Shown here one piece after another: positions 56,414 through 64,000 of a stretch of 64,000 nucleotides of DNA. How positions within the stretch are numbered: the first letter of the stretch is position 1; each line of letters opens with the position of its first letter. The position numbers and the translations under genes were made by a program. Source of the DNA: an uncultured Collinsella sp. (GTDB taxonomy: Bacteria; Actinomycetota; Coriobacteriia; Coriobacteriales; Coriobacteriaceae); assembly GCA_937989875.1 (NCBI GenBank), contig CALKBO010000030.1, forward strand, positions 1-64,000. Reading direction: 5' to 3'. Under the pieces are notes generated by a model. It was not told the DNA's origin. It made no database searches and worked only from the letters and a program-made list of their open reading frames with translations.

Positions 56414-57766
56414 ATGGCATTCAACGACTTGATCGCCCAGAAAATAAAGGACTTTGAACAGCAGGGGGTTCCGCAGGTCTTTGAGCGAGACCTTGATCTA
56501 GGAAACCCACAGGAGCCAAAGCGCGACAACATTGTAAATGTGATTGTGGGGGCCCGCCGTTGTGGAAAGACGTATCGCCTGTATCAGGAGATGCGGCGGC
56601 TTCAGAGCCGGGGCGTCGAGCTTGACCGGATGATTTACTTCAATTTTGAGGATGAGCGCTTGCGCCCGTATGAGCCATCGCTGCTGGCGGACGTGCTCGA
56701 CACGTTCTATGCGCTGTATCCTGCTGCTCGAACCGAGGGCGCTTACATTTTCTTTGACGAGATCCAGGAAATTCCCGAATGGGGTGCGTTTCTGCGGCGT
56801 GTAGTCGATACAGAGAAAGCGACCGTTTATGTGACGGGATCTTCTTCTAAGATGCTGTCCTCAGAACTTAAGAGCGAGTTCAGAGGTCGTTCTCTTGTGC
56901 GAGAGCTTTTTCCGTTGAGTTTTTCGGAATACGTTCGATATAAGACGGGGAGCGTTCCCGAGCCAGATGCGACCTTTTCCCCGAGCGATGCAGCGCTGCT
57001 TCGACATCATCTGATCGGATATCTTGAACGAGGGGGATTCATCGCGACGCTTGAGCAGACGCCCGCAGACGCGATTCAGCTGCTACAGGAATATGCTTCG
57101 CGAACGGTCGCCATGGACGTCGTTGAGCGTTACGACGTCAAGAACCCTCGCTTGGCATCGCTGTTCCTAACGCGGTGTATGGCATCTTCGGGACGAGAGC
57201 TGTCGGTGAACAAAGTGTACAACGAGTTCAAGAGCAGGCAGATACCCGTCAGTCGTAATTCGCTCAGCGACTTACTTGAGTATTATGAGGACGCCTACCT
57301 GCTGTTCTCCGTGCCGGAGTTCACGCGTTCACTGGCAAATAACATGCGGTCTGCGTCTAAGGTCTACGCTGTCGATCCTGCGATGTTTGGAGCATTCTCT
57401 CCCGCATCGGCATTGGACCAGGGCCAGAGGCTCGAGACCGCAGTGTTCAACGCGCTAAGAAGAAGGACTCCCGCGGTGAGGATCGGATCGGTCTGCCGCC
57501 TGCTGATCAAAGAGAAGAGCAAAAGCCATGAGGTGGACTTTGTGGCTGGGGACGCACTTCTCATGCGGGCTTATAGCCTGATTCAGGTGAGTGTGGATAT
57601 GGCAAGTGAGAAAACGCGCGAGCGCGAAATTGCCGCGCTTGATGCCTCGATGGCCCAGTTCGATCTTGGCGAGTCGGCAATCGTTACCATGGATGAGCAG
57701 GCCGATATTCCATGCGAACACGGTGTGGTACACGTTGTGCCCGCATGGAAGTGGCTCCTTGCCTAA
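56414..57766 (+). CDS. AAA-type ATPase with DUF4143 C-terminus
   Basis: A 450-residue protein of the archaeal-type ATPase family. Walker A is GARRCGKT (residues about 46-53), Walker B is YIFFDEIQEIPEW, and the sensor region is YVTGSSSKMLSSEL. The C-terminal DUF4143 part holds a nuclease-like segment (KSHEVDFVAGD). Such genes are frequent, isolated and patchily distributed; their biological role is poorly known, though some act with toxins or DNA repair. The AT-rich promoter dyad and codon usage less biased than nearby house-keeping genes suggest acquisition by transfer. GGAGAATC precedes the ATG. Confidence 0.9.
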   Translation: MAFNDLIAQKIKDFEQQGVPQVFERDLDLGNPQEPKRDNIVNVIVGARRCGKTYRLYQEMRRLQSRGVELDRMIYFNFEDERLRPYEPSLLADVLDTFYALYPAARTEGAYIFFDEIQEIPEWGAFLRRVVDTEKATVYVTGSSSKMLSSELKSEFRGRSLVRELFPLSFSEYVRYKTGSVPEPDATFSPSDAALLRHHLIGYLERGGFIATLEQTPADAIQLLQEYASRTVAMDVVERYDVKNPRLASLFLTRCMASSGRELSVNKVYNEFKSRQIPVSRNSLSDLLEYYEDAYLLFSVPEFTRSLANNMRSASKVYAVDPAMFGAFSPASALDQGQRLETAVFNALRRRTPAVRIGSVCRLLIKEKSKSHEVDFVAGDALLMRAYSLIQVSVDMASEKTREREIAALDASMAQFDLGESAIVTMDEQADIPCEHGVVHVVPAWKWLLA

Positions 57767-57838
57767 TCATCTACGGATCGTGGGGCCAGGACCTCCTGGC
57801 CCCTTCATCACGGTTGGGGAGCACCTTGCTGAACCCGG

Positions 57839-59332
57839 CTAGTCTTGGGCCTTGATGCTCGGCAGGAGAATCTGGGCGAGGTAGTCGGTCTCGAGTTTGG
57901 TCGCGGCGTCTGCCTTGCCGTCTTTACCGACCAGGTCGTTTTTGATCTGGCTGTATGTGTAGCGGTTGCCGGTCGTGAGCTCGACAAGCTCAATCGCCGT
58001 ATCCATGGGGTAGGTCGACACGGGGTTCTGCGTGCGCCCGTTGATGGTTTGCGGGATTACATACGGATAGACAGGACCGCTAGCATAGACGGTGTAGCCG
58101 TTGCCTAGGCTGACCGTGCCCAAAACTGTATCGCCGGCGTCGGGCGTAAAGGTCCCGCCGTCGCGCACGGCGACAAGCGTCACGATTGGCGTATTGGCGT
58201 CATCGCCCAGATAGATGCACAGCGTGCTGCCATTTTGCCAGGTAGCAACCTTACCGTACCACTCGACGGGGATATCGAGCTGATACAGATCCGTCGCCTT
58301 ATGCCGAGCATCGGCATCGCGCGCGGCCTGCGCTTCGCTCGCGTTCACGGCGTTAGCGGCGGCATCACGGCGAGCGGTTGCTGCCTGCTGAAGTATCTTG
58401 GCGGCCGCGGCAGAGCTGCAACCGCCTTTCTCGGCATATTTGGCCGCGGCATCGATCTGGTCGTCGGTCACCGTGTCTGCCGAAGGTACCTTAAGCTTAA
58501 AGGATGCCTGAGCGCTCAGGTCCTGCCCGTCGCTCTTTATGCTGACCTGCGCCTTGGTGGCCGGCACGGTGTAAATGGTACCGTCGGCTGCGATGGGGGA
58601 CCCAGCGATGGAGAGCGTATAGTCACCGGGCAGCAGCTTGATGCCGCGACCGTGCTCGTCAACGTAGAGTGTTTCGCTCACAGAAGAGCCGTCGGAGTCC
58701 TGGCCACTCACCTGCACGGGAATCTTTGAGCCGGTGGAGCAGTCGAGCCCCGCGGCATGTACGCCAATTTGCACCGACATCATGGTATGGGCGTTTGCGG
58801 CAACCACGGCAGCCTGCTCTTGCTGATATCCGTTCCAGGCAGCATAGCCTGCGCCGCCGGCGACGAGCGCGACGGCCACAACGCCGGCAACCATCAGGTT
58901 GCGGCGCTTGGGCGGCATCTTACGATGACGAACCTCGGCCTCATGTGCCGAGGGAACGGACGGCAGGGGAATATCGCCCATAGCGATGGTCTCGTCCACG
59001 GCAGGCGCGGAGCCTAAGCCAGGGAGCTCGCGGGTCAGCGAATCTTCGGCCGGCAAGCTGTCGAGCAAGATGGTTTCCTCGCTCGTGTCGGATTCGGGCT
59101 GGTCGTCGCCCTTGCTGTCGTCCTCTTCGGCTTCGGCTTCGGTTTCGTCAGGAGCGTCTTTGGCGTCGCCGTCTTCGTCCTCGGTGCCTTCGCGCGCTTC
59201 GCCCTGCGTGTCGACGGCCGAATCGCTAAACGAGAGCTCGTCTAGCGCGATCTGGTCTAGGCTCTCCAGGGCCTCGGCACACGCTTCTGCATCTTGGGCC
59301 GCATCCTCTTGGCCCATTGTCTCATCTTTCAT
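57839..59332 (-). CDS. Membrane-anchored protein with long acidic cytoplasmic domain
   Basis: A 497-residue protein. Residues 1-135 are extremely acidic (DEDGDAKDAPDETEAEAEED) and probably disordered in the cytoplasm. A basic patch (RHRKMPPKRR) precedes one hydrophobic helix (NLMVAGVVAVALVAGGAGYA, about 143-165). The extracytoplasmic part contains a PEGA-like segment (RGIKLLPGDYTLSIAGSPIA), an Ala-rich helix, and a beta-rich C-terminal domain with WQNGSTLCIYLGDDANTPIVTL. No enzyme motif. It looks like a structural or sensory envelope protein common in Coriobacteriia. GGGGGATAT precedes ATG 59332. Confidence 0.72.
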   Translation of the reverse strand: MKDETMGQEDAAQDAEACAEALESLDQIALDELSFSDSAVDTQGEAREGTEDEDGDAKDAPDETEAEAEEDDSKGDDQPESDTSEETILLDSLPAEDSLTRELPGLGSAPAVDETIAMGDIPLPSVPSAHEAEVRHRKMPPKRRNLMVAGVVAVALVAGGAGYAAWNGYQQEQAAVVAANAHTMMSVQIGVHAAGLDCSTGSKIPVQVSGQDSDGSSVSETLYVDEHGRGIKLLPGDYTLSIAGSPIAADGTIYTVPATKAQVSIKSDGQDLSAQASFKLKVPSADTVTDDQIDAAAKYAEKGGCSSAAAAKILQQAATARRDAAANAVNASEAQAARDADARHKATDLYQLDIPVEWYGKVATWQNGSTLCIYLGDDANTPIVTLVAVRDGGTFTPDAGDTVLGTVSLGNGYTVYASGPVYPYVIPQTINGRTQNPVSTYPMDTAIELVELTTGNRYTYSQIKNDLVGKDGKADAATKLETDYLAQILLPSIKAQD

Positions 59333-59458
59333 ATATCCCCCAAGCTCAATATCGGGACAACACTGTACCCAAAAATGGAGCTATATAAAGCGCATGCGAA
59401 ATATAAGATCCGATTTAACCCGAGTGCATCGTTTAGCCGCATCCTCGCGGCAGCAAAA

Positions 59459-59495
59459 AGCCCCCGGAACGCGGACGAATCACATTCCGGGGGCT
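59459..59495 (-). terminator. Terminator of the DUF5692/TetR unit (minus strand)
   Basis: AGCCCCCGGAA (59459-59469) pairs with TTCCGGGGGCT (59485-59495). Read on the minus strand it is followed by TTTTTGC. Confidence 0.85.
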
Positions 59496-59565
59496 CTGCA
59501 ATGCGTTGAGTTGCGCGGAGCCGGCTACGCGGCTTCGTACTCAAGCGATGTTTGCGCCAGGCGCG

Positions 59566-60573
59566 TTACTCGGCGTGCGCGTAATCAATCTTGGCGCGGC
59601 GAGCGGTGGCCTTCTCCCAATCGCTGGTGCCCTCAAAGACATCCTGCTTGTAGGGATTGCGACCGAGCTTCTTGGCGCGGTAGGCGATGTAGATGATCGC
59701 GGCGACGTTGGCGATCAGCGCAGCGATCGAGACCGCGGTAGCGGCGCCGGGGTCGAGCGTGGAGTGGGTCACAAAGATGGACTCCTCCTGGAAGTACGGG
59801 AACACCTGGGCAAACATGCACCAAATGGCCAACGTAAAGGCGCGGTTCTGAATCCAGCCGCCCTTGTTCCAGATAAAGGCGGCGACGGTGGGCGCCAGCA
59901 GCAGCGCAAAGCCGCAGAACCAGGAGTGGGTGGGCAGGCAGTTGTAGGTGTAGCAGAAGTTCCAGATATCGTAGGCGATGATGTAGACCCAGGTCATGTC
60001 GGGCCACAGCATGTCGGTCTGATCCTCGGAGGCGTAGACGCTCCACCAACCGGTCATGCAGAAGATGTTGATGAGACCGGCGATGCCGTTGAACACGTTG
60101 TTCCAGCCGGCAAGCTGTGTGGCACCCTCGGAAGTGACCCAGGTGGACTCGCCCAGGACAAAGAAGTGATAGGCGCTCTCGAAGTCGGACACGACGGCGA
60201 TCAAGATGTTGATGGCGACGATCACAAACGGCCACGCGCGGAACTAATGCGCCTTGCCGATCTTGCCCCACTGGTACTTAATGGCAATGAAGCCCCAGCA
60301 ACCGGCCAGCGCCGCGTACACCTTGGCGTAGTGGAACCAGCTGTTCTGGTACACGTGGGTGGGGTTGGTGAGCGCCCACTCGGCACCCTGCGAAACGCCC
60401 ACGGCGATGGCGACGCAGTAGATGGTCATGGCCAGCGGAGCCACGCCAAAGATGATTGCCGCGCCCAGCTTGGTGCGGCGGCCGACCTCGTTGAGCACGA
60501 TGAGGCCAATAAAGACCATGGCCCAGCCAGCCCAGTGGATAAGGGTATCGCTACCCCAAACGTCGAACAGCAT
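59566..60573 (-). pseudogene. DUF5692 membrane protein interrupted by an in-frame TAG
   Basis: The frame starts at ATG 60573 (AAGGAGAG upstream) and gives 109 codons with three hydrophobic helices, ending at TAG 60244-60246 after GKIGKAH. The same frame then runs open to 59566 with five more helices (VIVAINILIAVVSDFESAYHFF first). The parts together match one DUF5692 protein of about 335 residues. A single change such as TGG to TAG explains the break. The 3' part has an in-frame GTG/ATC-rich start but no ribosome site. Downstream of a TetR gene on the same strand and near an oxidoreductase; function of the family is unknown. Confidence 0.72.
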
Positions 60574-60636
60574 GCTGCTCTCCTTTCACACGCCCGCGGC
60601 CCCTCTTCTGATCGCGGGCAGTTTGGCCAAATGTCG

Positions 60637-61299
60637 TCAGTTCTGGGGCTTGCGCTCCGGATACTTGGCGGTATAGCCCTCGATGTGGAGTGTCGAGGCG
60701 ATGATTTCCTTGACCGTCTCGTCGGGCACATCGGGGTGCGTGCGGATATACATCAACAGTCCCATGATGAGGGTGTAGAACGTCTCGTAGACATGGTCGA
60801 TGCGTAGCTCATGATGGGTGACAAAATCCACCACGGTGGTGTCGCAGATATACTGAGCCACGCGCTGGACCACGTTGTGCAGAAAGCCGCCGTAGAGTGC
60901 GCCGCTGCTCGAGGTGAGCGTGCTTGGCAGCTCGTGGCCGCTGGCGACCAGGCGCTTGAAGAGCGGGGCGACGGTGTCGAGTGCGCCTTCGATGTCGCCA
61001 ACCGTGCGGCTGGCATTCCACTGCTCGAGCTCGGAGATAAAACCGTCGATTGCCTCGTCCATGACGGCGGTGACGGCGGCGTCCATATCGGCAAAGTAGT
61101 GGTAGAACAATGAGCGCGTACAGCCGGCTCGCTTGGTTACGGCCGATACCGAAAGATGCGACACGCCCAGCTCGGAACTCACGGCGCGAACGGCGGCGAG
61201 AATCTCGCGACGACGCTCGTCGCCCGTCAGACGCTTGGCCGCGCTGTCGGGCGCGGGGACGGCGTCGGCCATAGAAGTGTTTGCTGCATTATCGCTCAT
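60637..61299 (-). CDS. TetR-family transcriptional regulator
   Basis: A 220-residue regulator. The N-terminal helix-turn-helix is ILAAVRAVSSELGVSHLSVSAVTKRAGCTRSLFYHYFADMDA (residues about 35-75). The C-terminal helical domain has a TetR-like ligand pocket with several Met and His. ATG 61299 has an AGGCGG-like site; an ATG at 61317 is the alternative. It lies divergent to the oxidoreductase gene, with two identical TTGAC-N5-GTCAA dyads in between, and upstream of the DUF5692 gene on its own strand. Confidence 0.9.
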   Translation of the reverse strand: MSDNAANTSMADAVPAPDSAAKRLTGDERRREILAAVRAVSSELGVSHLSVSAVTKRAGCTRSLFYHYFADMDAAVTAVMDEAIDGFISELEQWNASRTVGDIEGALDTVAPLFKRLVASGHELPSTLTSSSGALYGGFLHNVVQRVAQYICDTTVVDFVTHHELRIDHVYETFYTLIMGLLMYIRTHPDVPDETVKEIIASTLHIEGYTAKYPERKPQN

Positions 61300-61358
61300 G
61301 CGCTTGCCGCCTTTCATCCGTTTGAGCCCGACCGTTCACCTAACAGTCTTGAATATTG

Positions 61359-61396
61359 TTGACGGTTCGTCAATACTGTTTTTGACACAATGTCAA
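61359..61396. promoter_or_regulatory. Two TTGAC-N5-GTCAA operators between tetR and the oxidoreductase
   Basis: Site 1 is 61359-61373 and site 2 is 61382-61396. Both have the same half-sites and the same 5-nt gap, 23 bp centre to centre. They lie in the divergent promoter region and are the expected targets of the TetR protein. Confidence 0.82.
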
Positions 61397-61488
61397 CAAT
61401 GGCGGGTGAACGGCATGGGGCATGCCCGACCTGCAAAAAAGGAGGGGCGCTGCGGCCTCGTCGGGCTGCGGCAAGAGAAGGGACAACC

Positions 61489-64000
61489 ATGATTCTCAAC
61501 GGACCGGGAATTAGCTACACCGAGCCCGATATCGGTTCGGAGTTCGTGCCGCCGCTGCCGGAGCATCCGCGCGAGGCAATTGTCAAGCTGTGCGAGCACT
61601 GCACCAACCGTCTGCTGCATCGCGACGAGCTGCTGGGCTGCGAGTACTGGTCGTTTGCCGAGGCCGCGACCGACGAGCAGGCCGAGGTGCTCTGCAAGAT
61701 GAAGATGCGCCGTCCCTACACGCTGCCCGAGATGGTCAAGCTCACCGGCATGCCCGAGGCCCAGATCGAGAAGATGCTCGACGACATGAGCTACACGGGT
61801 CTGCTCGAGTACAACTGGGAAAACCCCGAGCGCGCCAAGCAGTGGGTGCTGCCCATGCTGGTACCGGGTTCCGCCGAGTTCCTCAACATGCGCGTGAGCC
61901 AGCTCGAGGAGCATCCGGTCTATGCCAAGTTCTTTGAGCAGGCGTCCAAGGGGCCGCTGTCCAAAGCCACGCCGATGGTGCCGCCCGGAGGCGCCGGTAT
62001 CGGTATGCACGTCATTCCGGTCGAGAAGGCTATCGATGCTTCGAGCACCTCGGTGCCGATTGAGCATATCGAGCACTGGCTCGACAAATACGAGGGCAAG
62101 TATGCCGCCAGCACCTGCAGCTGCCGCGCGAGCCGTCGCGTGATGGGCGAGGGCTGCGCCGACGACCCCGCCGACTGGTGCATCGCCGTGGGCGATATGG
62201 CCGACTACGTGGTCGAGACCGACCGCGGCCACTATGTGACGCGCGAGGAGGTCTACGACATTTTGCGCCAGGCCGAGGACAACGGCTTTGTGCACCAGAT
62301 CACCAATATCGACGGCGAGAACAAGATCTTCGCGATCTGCAACTGCAACGTCAACGTGTGCTACGCCCTGCGCACCTCGCAGCTGTTCAACACGCCCAAC
62401 CTGTCGCGCTCGGCCTATGTCGCCAAGGTCGAGAAGGACAAGTGCGTGGCCTGCGGTCGCTGCGTCGAGGTGTGCCCGGCCGGCGCCGCCAAGCTCGGCC
62501 AGAAGCTCTGCAGCAAAAAGGCCGGCGGACAGGTGCCCGAGTATCCGCGCCAGGAGCTGCCCGATGCCACCAAGTGGGACCACACCAAGTGGTCGCCCAA
62601 CTACCGCAACGACAACCGTATCGAGACGCACGAGTCCGGCACCGCGCCCTGCAAGACGGCCTGCCCCGCGCACGTTGCCGTTCAGGGCTATTTGAAGCTC
62701 GCGGCGCAGGGGCGCTATGACGAGGCGCTGGCGCTCATCAAGCGCGAGAACCCGCTGCCCGCTATCTGCGGCCGCGTGTGCAACCGCCGCTGCGAGGATG
62801 CCTGCACCCGCGGCCGTGTGGATGCCGCCGTGGCTATCGACGAGGTCAAGAAGTTTATCGCCCAGCGCGATCTTGATGCCGCGACCCGCTATGTCCCGCC
62901 CGTGGTGACGCCGACACGCGCTGGCGGCTTCGATCAGAAGATCGCCATCATCGGTGCCGGCCCGACCGGTCTGTCCTGCGCCTTCTATCTGGCCGAGAAG
63001 GGCTACAAGCCCGTCGTGTTCGAGAAGAACGAGCGCCCGGGCGGCATGCTCACCTACGGTATTCCCAGCTTTAAGCTGGAGAAGGACGTTATCGAGGCAG
63101 AGGTCGAGATCATTCGCCTGATGGGCGCCGAGTTCCGCTATGGCGTGGAGGTCGGTCGCGATGTGACGCTCGACGAGCTGCGCGAGCAGGGCTTTAAGGC
63201 CTTTTATGTTGCCATTGGCTGCCAGGGCGGCCGCCTCGCCGGTATTCCGGGTGAGGATGCCGAGGACGTGACCGTGGCCGTCGACTTTTTGCGCGAGGTC
63301 AACAGTGGCAAGATCGACACGCTGCCCGGCCGCACCATTGTGGTGGGCGGCGGCAACGTGGCTATCGACGTCGCGCGCAACGCCTGCCGTCTGGGCTCCG
63401 AGCACGTTGAGATGTTCTGCCTGGAGAGCGAGGCCCAGATGCCCGCCAGCGAGGAGGAGCGTCGCGAGGCCGTTGAGGACGGCGCTCACATCAGCTGCGG
63501 CTGGGGCCCCAAGGAGGTTCACCTGGACGAGGCCGGTCATGTGTGCGGCATCACCTTCAAGCGCTGCACGCGTGTCTTTGACGACGAGGGCCGTTTTGCG
63601 CCCGAGTACGACGAGAACGATCTGCGTCGTGTCGATGCCGACCGTGTAGTCATGTCGATTGGCCAGTCCATTGTGTGGGGCGACCTGCTGGCTGGCTCCA
63701 AGGTGGAGCTCGGCCGCGGCCAGGGTGCTCTTGCCGACCCCCAGACCTATCAGACTGCCGAGCCCGACATCTTTGTGGGCGGCGACGTCTACACCGGTCC
63801 GAGCTTTGCCATCGACGCCATCGCCGCCGGTCACGAGGTCGCCGTGTCCATCCATCGCTTTGTGCAGCCGGGATCCACGCTCACCATCGGCCGCAATCAG
63901 CGTCGCTACACCGCGCTCGACCGCGACGATGTCGTGATCGAGAGCTACGACAACGCGAGCCGCGAGGTGGCGCATATCGACCGCGAGCGCGAGAAGGCTG
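61489..64000 (+). CDS. Multidomain Fe-S/FAD oxidoreductase (GltD-like), cut by the window end
   Basis: 837 codons are visible and the frame is still open at 64000. The start ATG 61489 has AGAGAAGGG upstream. Domain order: an N-terminal region with CEHC and a winged-helix-like part (1-130), a segment with several Cys motifs (CSCRASRR, CNCNVNVCY), a 4Fe-4S motif CVACGRCVEVCP (about residues 319-330), a GltD-type helical Fe-S domain (CKTACPAHVAVQGYLKLA, then CGRVCNRRCEDAC), an FAD fold (AIIGAGPTGLSCAF, about 485), and an NAD(P)H fold (VVGGGNVAIDVARNAC, about 618) closing with FVGGDVYTGPSFAIDAIAAG. It probably moves electrons from NAD(P)H to an unknown acceptor. Confidence 0.9.
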   Translation, partial: MILNGPGISYTEPDIGSEFVPPLPEHPREAIVKLCEHCTNRLLHRDELLGCEYWSFAEAATDEQAEVLCKMKMRRPYTLPEMVKLTGMPEAQIEKMLDDMSYTGLLEYNWENPERAKQWVLPMLVPGSAEFLNMRVSQLEEHPVYAKFFEQASKGPLSKATPMVPPGGAGIGMHVIPVEKAIDASSTSVPIEHIEHWLDKYEGKYAASTCSCRASRRVMGEGCADDPADWCIAVGDMADYVVETDRGHYVTREEVYDILRQAEDNGFVHQITNIDGENKIFAICNCNVNVCYALRTSQLFNTPNLSRSAYVAKVEKDKCVACGRCVEVCPAGAAKLGQKLCSKKAGGQVPEYPRQELPDATKWDHTKWSPNYRNDNRIETHESGTAPCKTACPAHVAVQGYLKLAAQGRYDEALALIKRENPLPAICGRVCNRRCEDACTRGRVDAAVAIDEVKKFIAQRDLDAATRYVPPVVTPTRAGGFDQKIAIIGAGPTGLSCAFYLAEKGYKPVVFEKNERPGGMLTYGIPSFKLEKDVIEAEVEIIRLMGAEFRYGVEVGRDVTLDELREQGFKAFYVAIGCQGGRLAGIPGEDAEDVTVAVDFLREVNSGKIDTLPGRTIVVGGGNVAIDVARNACRLGSEHVEMFCLESEAQMPASEEERREAVEDGAHISCGWGPKEVHLDEAGHVCGITFKRCTRVFDDEGRFAPEYDENDLRRVDADRVVMSIGQSIVWGDLLAGSKVELGRGQGALADPQTYQTAEPDIFVGGDVYTGPSFAIDAIAAGHEVAVSIHRFVQPGSTLTIGRNQRRYTALDRDDVVIESYDNASREVAHIDREREKA

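Overview
The window looks like chromosomal DNA of a high-GC Gram-positive anaerobe of the class Coriobacteriia, most likely Collinsella or a close relative. This is an inference from gene content: a dnaK-grpE-dnaJ-hspR operon with HspR instead of HrcA, nadABC ending in a NiaR-type repressor, luxS, NiFe-hydrogenase maturation genes with NikR, DUF4867 and DUF5692 genes, and dense GC-rich intergenic hairpin repeats. No rRNA, tRNA, CRISPR array, phage or complete insertion sequence was seen.

Layout. 1-3.7 kb: a membrane acyltransferase whose end is probably frameshifted, then a ribokinase/nucleoside hydrolase pair for nucleoside salvage. 3.8-9.1 kb: a beta-glucoside system (BglG-type antiterminator with its RNA target, EIIBC, 6-phospho-beta-glucosidase, LacI regulator). 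9.2-10.5 kb: luxS and a DUF4867 gene. 10.7-14.7 kb: a degenerate membrane sensor, a NarL-type kinase and its regulator. 14.9-19.2 kb: a lipoprotein, an SPFH/zinc-ribbon protein, a zinc-ribbon membrane protein and a DUF4428 protein, resembling the Bacillus ydjGHI envelope-stress genes. 19.5-25.2 kb: a membrane LuxR regulator broken by a stop codon, mgtA with a candidate leader peptide, and pyrE. 25.4-29.7 kb: a Fic AMPylase set between two copies of one hairpin, a stand-alone EIIA, a lipoprotein and a HAD phosphatase. 29.8-36.2 kb: hypE-D-C-F, nikR, a small helical protein and thioredoxin. 36.3-39.0 kb: an unknown gene and an Agr-like two-component system. 39.2-43.2 kb: nadA-nadB-nadC-niaR behind a strong operator. 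43.3-48.5 kb: a ferredoxin and the dnaK operon. 48.6-56.2 kb: an aconitase-family hydratase, two unknown membrane proteins bracketed by matched hairpins, clpB and a tiny acidic protein. 56.4-64 kb: a DUF4143 ATPase with an operator over its -10 box, a large membrane-anchored protein, a DUF5692 gene broken by an amber codon, a TetR regulator and a divergent FAD/Fe-S oxidoreductase that runs off the window.

How parts work together. The PTS EIIBC lacks an EIIA domain, which the stand-alone EIIA at 27.3 kb could supply. dnaK and clpB share one operator-like sequence and probably one HspR regulon. The NAD operon carries its own repressor. The Fic and DUF4143 genes both have self-dyad promoters. 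The most unusual non-coding signals are a structured 3' element after pyrE and after the 28.0-kb lipoprotein whose stems differ by compensating changes, and several families of hairpin repeats that bracket accessory genes. Three genes look damaged: a frameshift at the left edge and in-frame TGA and TAG codons in the LuxR and DUF5692 genes.
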